DNA from: Massilia endophytica
Lineage (GTDB): Bacteria; Pseudomonadota; Gammaproteobacteria; Burkholderiales; Burkholderiaceae_D
Length of the DNA: 64,000 bases
Assembly (NCBI RefSeq): GCF_021165955.1
Contig: NZ_CP088952.1
Span: 868,001 to 932,000, forward strand
Reading direction: 5' to 3'
Below the pieces are notes generated by a model, which was not told where the DNA came from, made no database searches, and worked only from the letters and a program-made list of their open reading frames with translations. Every line of letters starts with the position of its first letter. The stretch's first letter is position 1. Below, one piece after another: positions 34,010-41,070 of this stretch. A program made the position numbers and the translations under genes.

Positions 34010-34732
34010 TCAGAGCGCGGCGAACTGGCGGAATTCGACCGCCCGCCTGCGCGACACCTCCACGCGCAGGCCGCCGGCCAGGGACAGTTCGAGCCCGCCC
34101 GCCTGATTGGGGGCGACCTGCTGCACCGCGTCCAGGTTCACGATGTGCTGGCGGCTCACGCGGAAGAAGCGCTCGGGCGCGAGCTTCTGCTCCATCTGGT
34201 TCAGGGAGCGCAGCATGAGCGGCTTGTTCTCGCCGAAATAGATGCGGGTGTAGTTGCCTTCCGATTCGAACAGGCGGATATCGCCGTAGTCCACGAACCA
34301 GCAGCGTTCCCCGTCCTTGATGAAAAGCTTCTGCGGCGCGGGCAGGGCAGGAGCGCTTGCAGCGGCGCCGCGCGCGAGCTGCAGCCGGAAGGCGGCGCGT
34401 TCCAGCGCGGCCGCCAGCCGTTTCGCCTGGATGGGCTTCTGCAGGTAGTCCAGCGCATTGACCTCGAAAGCCTGCAGGGCGTAGCGGTCGAAGGCTGTCG
34501 TGAAGATGACTTCGGGCGTGGCGTCCAGCGCCTCCAGCATGTCGAAGCCGCTGCCGCCGGGCATCTGCACATCGAGCAGCAGCAGATCAGGGCGCAGGCT
34601 CGCCACCTGCTGCACCGCCTCCGCCGCGTTGGCCGCTTCGCCCACGATTTCCACTTCGGGATGCGCCGCGAGCAGGCGGCGCAGCTCGGCGCGGGCCAGC
34701 CTTTCGTCGTCCACCAGCAGCACACGCATCAT
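34010..34732 (-). CDS. LytTR-type response regulator
   Basis: A 240-aa response regulator. The receiver domain has VDDERLARAEL at the start, the phosphoacceptor in LLLLDVQMPGGSGFDML (Asp near residue 55), Thr in FTTAFDRYA and Lys in YLQKPIQ. The C-terminal LytTR DNA-binding domain (about 138-240) shows VDYGDIRLFESEGNYTRIYF and FFRVSRQHIVNLDAV. It would act with the histidine kinase just upstream, overlapping it by 4 bases (ATGA). Target genes are unknown; the hydrolase in the same operon is an obvious neighbour. Confidence 0.92.
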   Translation of the reverse strand: MMRVLLVDDERLARAELRRLLAAHPEVEIVGEAANAAEAVQQVASLRPDLLLLDVQMPGGSGFDMLEALDATPEVIFTTAFDRYALQAFEVNALDYLQKPIQAKRLAAALERAAFRLQLARGAAASAPALPAPQKLFIKDGERCWFVDYGDIRLFESEGNYTRIYFGENKPLMLRSLNQMEQKLAPERFFRVSRQHIVNLDAVQQVAPNQAGGLELSLAGGLRVEVSRRRAVEFRQFAAL

Positions 34733-35760
34733 GCGGGCACCTGCAGGGTAGCGCGCACCCAGCCGTCCGTCTCGCGCAGGTCCAGGCTCGCCTCGCTGCC
34801 CATCGAGAGGGCAAGGCGCTTGCGGGTGTTCGTCAGGCCAACCTGGGTGGAGTTCGTGAAGGGCACGATGGCGCCCACGTTGGCGATTTCGATCACCGCC
34901 TTGCCGGCTTCGCGCCGCGCGCCAATGCGGATATCGCTGCCCGTCGCGCTCATCTCCACGCCGTACTTCACGGCGTTCTCCACCAGCGTTTGCAGCGACA
35001 TGGGGGGGATCTTCACTTCCTCCACGTCCGAATCGATAGCGATCTGCACGCGCAGCCTCTCCTCGAAGCGGATCTTCTCGATATCGAGATAGGCTTCCAC
35101 CGCTTCCAGCTCGGCGCGCAGCGGCACAGTGTCCGCCTGGCCGGATTGCAGGGCATAGCGCATCAGGCCTGCCAGCTGGTCGATCATGCGCGCCGCCGAC
35201 TCGGGGTTCTCGTAGATCAGGGCGCGCACGCTGTTCATGCTGTTGAAGAAGAAGTGCGGGTTGACCTGGGCCTGCAGGGCGCGCAGTTCGACGTCCTTCG
35301 CGTGCAGCTCCAGGCGCAAGGCTTCAGCTTCGGCGCGAGTGGCGCGGCGCAGGGTGAGCACGGCGAGGTAGATGATGGTCCAGGTGAGGTAGACGCCGAA
35401 CCAGAACAGCAGGGCATTCGGCGCCCAGCTCCAGCCGCGGATGCCCCCGAAGGGGCGGAAGATGGCGTAGCCCGCCGTCATGGCCGCGGTCTGCGCGAAG
35501 GCCAGAACGATGATTCCGGCCAGCAGCACCGGCCAGCCGGTGCGCCGCAGGCGCGCCGCGCGCCGCTTCAGGAAGCGCCGCCACAGCTCGGAGAACAGCA
35601 TCCCCGTCGCCAGACCCCACAGGCATACCGCCACGAACAGCATCGAGAGGTGGCCCATGATGCCGTAGGAAAGAATGAAGAGCGACACCCCGCCCCAGCC
35701 TGCGAACTGACAGACCAGATACCAGTTGAGGCGGGCGAACAGAGGGCGGGCTGCGGTCAT
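34729..35760 (-). CDS. LytS/YehU-type sensor histidine kinase
   Basis: A 343-aa membrane kinase. Four hydrophobic segments lie in the first ~145 residues (YLVCQFAGWGGVSLFILSYGI to FWFGVYLTWTIIYLAVL). The His_kinase domain has the phosphoacceptor in LQAQVNPHFFFNSMNSV near residue 172, and the ATP lid includes PPMSLQTLVENAVKYG (N box) and GLTNTRKRL. No extracellular sensor domain is visible, so the signal may be sensed in the membrane. It starts 7 bases after the alpha/beta hydrolase. Confidence 0.9.
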   Translation of the reverse strand: MTAARPLFARLNWYLVCQFAGWGGVSLFILSYGIMGHLSMLFVAVCLWGLATGMLFSELWRRFLKRRAARLRRTGWPVLLAGIIVLAFAQTAAMTAGYAIFRPFGGIRGWSWAPNALLFWFGVYLTWTIIYLAVLTLRRATRAEAEALRLELHAKDVELRALQAQVNPHFFFNSMNSVRALIYENPESAARMIDQLAGLMRYALQSGQADTVPLRAELEAVEAYLDIEKIRFEERLRVQIAIDSDVEEVKIPPMSLQTLVENAVKYGVEMSATGSDIRIGARREAGKAVIEIANVGAIVPFTNSTQVGLTNTRKRLALSMGSEASLDLRETDGWVRATLQVPA

Positions 35761-35767
35761 GCGGATC

Positions 35768-36625
35768 TCATTTCAGGAATTGATCCACGCGATCATACAT
35801 CCACGCGGGGTCGTCGAACATGATGAAGTGGCGGGCGTTTTCCGCGATCGCAATCTGCACGCCCTTGAGCTGGGCGTACTGGCCGCGGTACACCGCCTCG
35901 ATGGCCGGCAGCGGCGCGAACTGCTTGTAGCCCGCATAAGCGCCGAGCACCAGGGTTGGCGCGCTGATGCGGGCGATATCCTGCCGCATGTCGTCAGCCG
36001 TCATTTCATACATGGCGTTGGCCACGGCCTTGCGGTCGGAGATGCGGCCCCAGCCCACTACGCGCTCGATATCGGCCGGGCTGCTCACCATGCTCGTCGC
36101 TGTGCGCTGGAGACCTGCCGCGTAGGCCGCATCGTCCTGGCTCAGGAGACGGTCGCGCGTGCTGGCGGCCACCTGCGCCATCTGTTCGCGCGTAATGGTC
36201 GGCAGCTGGGTGGCTGCCAGGGCGGGCAGGGAATCGACGATCACCAGCTTGCCCACCTTGTCCGGATGGTCGGCCGCCAGCTTCATGCCGAGGAAGCCGC
36301 CGAGGCTGTGGCCAATAATGACGGGCTTCCCGAGCTTGTTCGTTTCGATGTATTCCGCAATCTCCTTTTCGGCCGTGGCCAGCAGGGGACCGTCCATGGC
36401 TGGCTGCCCGGCGAAGCCCGCCAGGGTAAGCACGTGGCATTGGCGCGGCCCGCAGAGGTGTTCGGTGGTGCCTTTCCACACTTCGCCGGACGATGCAAGT
36501 CCGGGGATCAGGATGACGGCAGGGCCTTTGCCCGTGACTTCAGCCTTGAAGGCGGTGGCGGCATGGGCGGGCAGGGCGGCGGCGAAGGCCAGGGTGGCCA
36601 GGGTCGATACGAAAGTACGTTTCAT
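35768..36625 (-). CDS. Exported alpha/beta hydrolase
   Basis: A 285-aa serine hydrolase with a signal peptide (STLATLAFAAALPAHA). The nucleophile elbow is GHSLGGFLG near residue 105; the oxyanion-hole region is ILIPGLASSGEVW near 38; the acid is likely in PTLVLGAY and the His in ENARHFIMFDDP near 265. Substrate unknown; esterase or lactonase are possible. It begins an apparent operon with the LytS/LytTR pair, and AAGGAGG lies 10 bases before the ATG. Two cysteines (HLCGPRQC) may form a disulfide. Confidence 0.82.
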   Translation of the reverse strand: MKRTFVSTLATLAFAAALPAHAATAFKAEVTGKGPAVILIPGLASSGEVWKGTTEHLCGPRQCHVLTLAGFAGQPAMDGPLLATAEKEIAEYIETNKLGKPVIIGHSLGGFLGMKLAADHPDKVGKLVIVDSLPALAATQLPTITREQMAQVAASTRDRLLSQDDAAYAAGLQRTATSMVSSPADIERVVGWGRISDRKAVANAMYEMTADDMRQDIARISAPTLVLGAYAGYKQFAPLPAIEAVYRGQYAQLKGVQIAIAENARHFIMFDDPAWMYDRVDQFLK

Positions 36626-36718
36626 GTAATGTTTCCTCCTTGGGAAGCATCTTCGCTTCGCGGGAGGCTGGCGGCCAGCGCGCTGTGACGAGCGGCGGAA
36701 AATCGTGACGAGCGGCGC

Positions 36719-37201
36719 TCAGGCCCCGGCGTCCGTCGCGCCGCGGCCCTGCCGGTGGCGCGAGTAGAGGGGATAGGCAAACCAGAGGGCGATCAGCAGG
36801 ATGAAAGCCGCGGATCCGCTCATGGCGCTGACTGCCATGGCATCCGTCACTGCATGCACCACCACGAAGATATCGAGCGAGAGCGCGGCGGCGAGGGGCG
36901 CGAGCGCATAGCAGATGCTGCGCGAGGAAACCTTGATGGCGTGGCGCGACACGCAGCCCGGCTCCGCCAGCCTGTGGTAGGCGGCGGGCATCATGATGAG
37001 CGCGATGGCGATCACCACGAAGCCCAGGGCGGCCACGTGGCAGTCCTGAACGTACATGGGCAGGTCCTTGAAGCGCTCGTTGAACACGGCAATGGCCTGG
37101 AAGCCGAACAGCGCCTGGATACCCGGCAGCACCATCCGGGCTTCCTCGACGATGCGGCCCATCTCTTCCTTCAGTGTTTCCTTTTCCGCTTGTTCTTGCA
37201 T
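36719..37201 (-). CDS. DUF6328-like small membrane protein
   Basis: A 160-aa protein with about four membrane helices (ALGFVVIAIALIMMPAAYH, CYALAPLAAALSLDIFVVVHAV, AAFILLIALWFAYPLYS). It begins with a charged helix (MQEQAEKETLKEEMGRIVEEARMVLPGIQALFGFQAIAVFNERF). The block LPGIQALFGFQ...V....F and the spacing recall a family annotated as DUF6328, from memory. No function known. ATG 37201 was chosen at the head of the charged helix; it lies 64 bases from prpR and may be read through from there. Confidence 0.65.
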   Translation of the reverse strand: MQEQAEKETLKEEMGRIVEEARMVLPGIQALFGFQAIAVFNERFKDLPMYVQDCHVAALGFVVIAIALIMMPAAYHRLAEPGCVSRHAIKVSSRSICYALAPLAAALSLDIFVVVHAVTDAMAVSAMSGSAAFILLIALWFAYPLYSRHRQGRGATDAGA

Positions 37202-37265
37202 GGTCCCGCTTCCAATAGCCGATGCGGACCATTCTAGTGTCGGCAACCGTGCGGCGGCGCGCCGT

Positions 37266-38861
37266 TCAGCCTTCCTCGGCGCGCAGGCGGCGCCAGAGCG
37301 TGGTGCGGCTGATGCCCAGATACTCGGCTGCGGCATCGCGCCGTCCCCCGAAGCGCGCCAGCACGTCCGCCACGCGCTCGGGCTGTCCCGCTGGAGGCGG
37401 CGGCAGGCCGTTCGCCAGCTCCGGCGCCACCGCTGACAGGAAGGCGGGCGTGAGCGCCTGCAGGGGCTCGGCGGCGAGGAAGAGGGCCACGCGTTCGGCG
37501 AGGTTGCGCAGTTCGCGCACATTGCCAGACCAGCTGTAGCGCAGCAGCATGGGCGCGCAGGCCGCGAGCTCCGCATGCAGGTTCGGGTGGGCCCGGGCGC
37601 CGAGTCCGGCCAGGGCATTGCGCAGCGCCCATTCCGTCAGCGGCAGTACGTCGTCCAGGCGTTCGCGCAGGGGCGGCAGCGCCAGGCGCAGCACGGCAAG
37701 GCGGTAGAACAGGTCGGCGCGGAAGCGACCCTCACGCACGCGCTGCTCCAGGTTGCAGTGGGTCGCGCTGATGATGCGCACATTGACGGGAATGGGCCGC
37801 GTGCCGCCAACGCGCACCACCTCGCGCTCTTCCAGCACGCGCAGCAGGCGCGTTTGCAGCGCCAGCGGCATTTCGCCGATCTCGTCGAGGAAGAGGGTGC
37901 CCCGGTTGGCGGCCTCGAACAGGCCCGCGTGGCCGCCGCGCCGCGCGCCGGTGAAGGCGCCTTCCTCGTGGCCGAACAGTTCAGACTCCAGCAGCGATTC
38001 CGCGATGGCGCCGCAGTTCACTGCCACGAAAGGCCGGTTGGCGCCCAGGGCGCGCGGGCTTTCGCGGTGAATGGCCTGGGCCACCAGCTCCTTGCCGCTC
38101 CCTGTTTCGCCCTGGATCAGCACCGTGGCGGCGGACTTCGCGTACAGCACCACAGCCTGGCGCACCTTTTCCATGGCGGGCGATTCGCCGCGCAGGTCTG
38201 CGAGACCGTGCCTGGCCTTGAGCGTATCCGCGACGGCGCTGCCGCGCGCGTGGTGCCGGTTTGCTTCCAGCTGCGCGAGCCGCGCCATTTCGAGGGCGTC
38301 GTCGAAGGCCTGGCGGATCGAGGCGGCCGAATAGACGAACACTCCCGTGAGGCCGGCCTCCTCTGCCAGGTCGGTGATGAGGCCAGCGCCCACGATGGCC
38401 TTGATGCCCTGCGCCTTCAAGTCGTTGATCTGGGCGCGCGCATCCTCCTCCGTCACGTAGCTGCGCTGCACGATGGGTACGTCGAAGGTGGCGGCGAATT
38501 CCGCGAGCTCCGGCAAGGGCTCCTGGTAGGTCACCACGCCGATGCGGTCCGACAGGCGGCGGGCGCGGGCCAGTGCCTGCATGAAATCGAATCCGCTGGC
38601 CTTGGCCACCACCACGGGCACGGACAGGCGGCCCTTGAGGTAGGCGGCGTTCGAGCCCGCCGAAATCACGGCGTCGCAGCGTTCCGTGGCGAGGCGTTCG
38701 CGCAGGTGGCGCGCAGCTTCGTCGAAACCGAGGTTGATCGGTTCGATGGTGGCCAGCGCGTCGTATTCCAGCGTGATGTCGCGGAACAGTTCGGACAGGC
38801 GGGAGACCGAGACGGTCCAGATGACCGGCTTTTCGTCTGAGGGTGGGGCAGTTGCGCGCAT
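37266..38861 (-). CDS. prpR: Propionate catabolism sigma-54 activator PrpR
   Basis: A 531-aa enhancer-binding protein. The N-terminal PrpR-N domain (KPVIWTVSVSRLSELF, residues ~10-180) senses 2-methylcitrate in characterised relatives. The AAA+ domain has Walker A GETGSGKELVAQA near 257, the sigma-54 contact GAFTGARR near 308 and Walker B GTLFLDEIGEMP near 325. The Fis-type helix-turn-helix closes the protein (AAEYLGISRTTLWRRLR). It lies divergent from prpB and should activate it through the sigma-54 promoter at 38964. The start codon is only a few bases from a -10, so the mRNA may be leaderless. Confidence 0.93.
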   Translation of the reverse strand: MRATAPPSDEKPVIWTVSVSRLSELFRDITLEYDALATIEPINLGFDEAARHLRERLATERCDAVISAGSNAAYLKGRLSVPVVVAKASGFDFMQALARARRLSDRIGVVTYQEPLPELAEFAATFDVPIVQRSYVTEEDARAQINDLKAQGIKAIVGAGLITDLAEEAGLTGVFVYSAASIRQAFDDALEMARLAQLEANRHHARGSAVADTLKARHGLADLRGESPAMEKVRQAVVLYAKSAATVLIQGETGSGKELVAQAIHRESPRALGANRPFVAVNCGAIAESLLESELFGHEEGAFTGARRGGHAGLFEAANRGTLFLDEIGEMPLALQTRLLRVLEEREVVRVGGTRPIPVNVRIISATHCNLEQRVREGRFRADLFYRLAVLRLALPPLRERLDDVLPLTEWALRNALAGLGARAHPNLHAELAACAPMLLRYSWSGNVRELRNLAERVALFLAAEPLQALTPAFLSAVAPELANGLPPPPAGQPERVADVLARFGGRRDAAAEYLGISRTTLWRRLRAEEG

Positions 38862-38960
38862 GTTTCAATTATAATGCACATGATGTTTCATGGTGAAACG
38901 TTGAAACATCGCAAAGGACTCATGCGGCAATGCAAGTGCCTGATTTTACGCATGTTTCAT
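38860..38960. promoter_or_regulatory. PrpR operator-like repeats and prpR promoter
   Basis: ATGTTTCA or its inverse TGAAACAT occurs at 38860-38867, 38883-38890, 38902-38909 and 38952-38959; GTTTCA-TGG-TGAAAC (38885-38899) makes a tight inverted repeat. A minus-strand promoter for prpR fits TTCACC (38897-38892), spacer 18, TATAAT (38873-38868), with the site at 38883 inside it, which suggests autoregulation. That these repeats bind PrpR is inference from position. Confidence 0.65.
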
Positions 38961-38963
38961 CTC

Positions 38964-38979
38964 TGGCACGGCGCTTGCA
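38964..38979 (+). promoter_or_regulatory. Sigma-54 promoter of the prp operon
   Basis: TGGCAC-GGCGC-TTGCA matches the -24/-12 consensus exactly (GG and GC ten bases apart). Transcription would begin about 38990, 28 bases before prpB. It fits control by the divergently coded sigma-54 activator PrpR. Confidence 0.9.
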
Positions 38980-39017
38980 GTACTGAGCGCAACTTAACGT
39001 TGCACTGAAAGGACACC

Positions 39018-39905
39018 ATGAGCCAACATTCCGCCGGCGCCGCCTTCCGCAAAGCCGTCCAAGAAGAGTCGCCGCTGCAGGTGGTGGGCGCCATCAACGC
39101 CAACCACGCCCTGCTGGCCAAACGCGCCGGTTTCCGCGCCATTTATCTTTCCGGCGGCGGCGTCGCCGCAGGTTCCCTGGGCCTGCCCGACCTGGGCATC
39201 TCCAACCTGGACGACGTGCTGACCGACGTGCGCCGCATCACCGACGTGTGCGACGTGCCCCTGCTGGTGGACGTGGACACCGGCTTTGGCGCATCGGCCT
39301 TCAACGTGGCCCGCACCGTCAAGTCCATGATCAAGTTCGGCGCCGCCGCCATGCACATCGAGGACCAGGTGGGCGCCAAGCGCTGCGGCCACCGTCCCGG
39401 CAAGGAGATCGTCAGCAAGACCGAAATGGTGGACCGCATCAAGGCCGCCGTGGACGCACGCACGGACGAGAACTTCGTGATCATGGCCCGCACCGACGCG
39501 CTGGCCGTGGAAGGCATCGACGCCGCCATCGAGCGCGCCGGGGCCTGCGTGGAAGCGGGCGCGGACATGATCTTCCCGGAAGCGATGACCGAGCTGTCCA
39601 TGTACAAGCAGTTCGCCAATGCCGTGAAGGTGCCTATTCTGGCCAACATCACCGAGTTCGGCTCCACGCCGCTCTTTACCGTCGAAGAGCTGAAGTCGGC
39701 CGACGTGGGCCTCGTGCTCTACCCGCTGTCGGCCTTCCGCGCCATGAACAAGGCCGCGGAAAACGTCTACGGCGCCATCCGCCGCGACGGCACGCAGAAG
39801 GCCGTGCTGGACACCATGCAGACCCGCGCCGAACTCTATGAGCGCATCAACTACCACGATTTCGAACAGAAGCTGGATGCCCTGTTCGCCGCACAGAAAA
39901 AATAA
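39018..39905 (+). CDS. prpB: 2-methylisocitrate lyase
   Basis: A 295-aa enzyme that splits 2-methylisocitrate into pyruvate and succinate, the last step of the methylcitrate cycle. The catalytic motif KRCGHRPGKE near residue 121 contains the active-site Cys; VDVDTGFG near 84 and MHIEDQVGAK near 112 hold the Mg ligands; IMARTDALAVEG near 155 is typical of the isocitrate-lyase superfamily. First gene of prpB-prpC-acnD-prpF. AAAGGA lies 7 bases before the ATG. Confidence 0.95.
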   Translation: MSQHSAGAAFRKAVQEESPLQVVGAINANHALLAKRAGFRAIYLSGGGVAAGSLGLPDLGISNLDDVLTDVRRITDVCDVPLLVDVDTGFGASAFNVARTVKSMIKFGAAAMHIEDQVGAKRCGHRPGKEIVSKTEMVDRIKAAVDARTDENFVIMARTDALAVEGIDAAIERAGACVEAGADMIFPEAMTELSMYKQFANAVKVPILANITEFGSTPLFTVEELKSADVGLVLYPLSAFRAMNKAAENVYGAIRRDGTQKAVLDTMQTRAELYERINYHDFEQKLDALFAAQKK

Positions 39906-39918
39906 GGAGACATCGAAC

Positions 39919-41070
39919 ATGACCGAACAAGCAGCAGGCTTCAAGCCGAAAAAATCCGTCGCCCTGTCCGGCGTGGCCGCCGGTAATACCGCCCTGTGCT
40001 CCGTGGGCAAGACCGGCAACGACCTGCACTACCGCGGCTACGACATCCTGGACGTCGCCGACTCCTGCGAATTCGAAGAGATCGCCTTCCTGCTGGTGCA
40101 CGGCAAGCTGCCGACCGTGGCGGAACTGAAGGGCTACAAGGCCAAGCTGAAATCGCTGCGCGGCCTGCCGCAGGCCGTGAAGTCCGCGCTCGAAGCCCTG
40201 CCAGCAGGCGCGCACCCGATGGACGTGATGCGCACCGGCGTTTCCGTGCTGGGCTGCGCCCTGCCGGAGAAGGACGACCACAATATCGCCGGCGCGCGCG
40301 ACATTGCCGACCGCCTCATGGCTTCCTTCGGCTCCATGCTGCTGTACTGGTATCACTTCAGCCACAACGGCAAGCGCATCGACGTGGAAACGGACGACGA
40401 CTCCATCGGCGGCCACTTCCTGCACCTGCTGCACGGCGTGAAGCCGCCCGAAAGCTGGGTCAAGGCCATGCACACGTCGCTCATCCTGTACGCCGAGCAC
40501 GAGTTCAATGCCTCCACCTTCACCAGCCGCGTGATCGCGGGCACCGGTTCCGACATCCACTCGGCCATCACCGGCGCCATCGGCGCGCTGCGCGGTCCGA
40601 AGCACGGCGGCGCGAACGAAGTGGCGCTGGACATCCAGAAGCGCTACGAGAACGCCGATGAAGCCGAGGCGGACATCCGCAACCGCGTGGCCAACAAGGA
40701 GGTCGTGATCGGCTTCGGCCACCCCGTCTACACCATTTCCGACCCGCGCAACAAGGTGATCAAGGAAGTGGCCCGCTCGCTGTCGCAGGAAGCCGGTTCG
40801 ATGAAGATGTTCGACATCGCCGAGCGCCTGGAAAGCGTGATGTGGGAAGTGAAGAAGATGTTCCCCAACCTGGACTGGTTCTCCGCCGTGTCCTACCACA
40901 TGATGGGCGTGCCGACCGCCATGTTCACGCCGCTGTTCGTCATTTCGCGCACCTCCGGCTGGGCCGCGCACATCATCGAGCAGCGCATCGACAACAAGAT
41001 CATTCGCCCGAGCGCGAACTACGTGGGTCCTGAAGACCTGAAGTTCGTGCCGATCAAGGAACGCAAGTAA
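39919..41070 (+). CDS. prpC: 2-methylcitrate synthase
   Basis: A 383-aa citrate-synthase-fold enzyme condensing propionyl-CoA with oxaloacetate. LRGPKHGGANE near residue 230 and GFGHPVYTISDPR near 272 contain the catalytic His residues, and the Asp lies in WFSAVSYHMMGVP near 325. The N-terminal sequence LSGVAAGNTALCSVGK is characteristic of PrpC and not of GltA. ATG 39919 has AAGGAGA 7 bases upstream. Stop overlaps the acnD ATG by one base. Confidence 0.95.
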   Translation: MTEQAAGFKPKKSVALSGVAAGNTALCSVGKTGNDLHYRGYDILDVADSCEFEEIAFLLVHGKLPTVAELKGYKAKLKSLRGLPQAVKSALEALPAGAHPMDVMRTGVSVLGCALPEKDDHNIAGARDIADRLMASFGSMLLYWYHFSHNGKRIDVETDDDSIGGHFLHLLHGVKPPESWVKAMHTSLILYAEHEFNASTFTSRVIAGTGSDIHSAITGAIGALRGPKHGGANEVALDIQKRYENADEAEADIRNRVANKEVVIGFGHPVYTISDPRNKVIKEVARSLSQEAGSMKMFDIAERLESVMWEVKKMFPNLDWFSAVSYHMMGVPTAMFTPLFVISRTSGWAAHIIEQRIDNKIIRPSANYVGPEDLKFVPIKERK

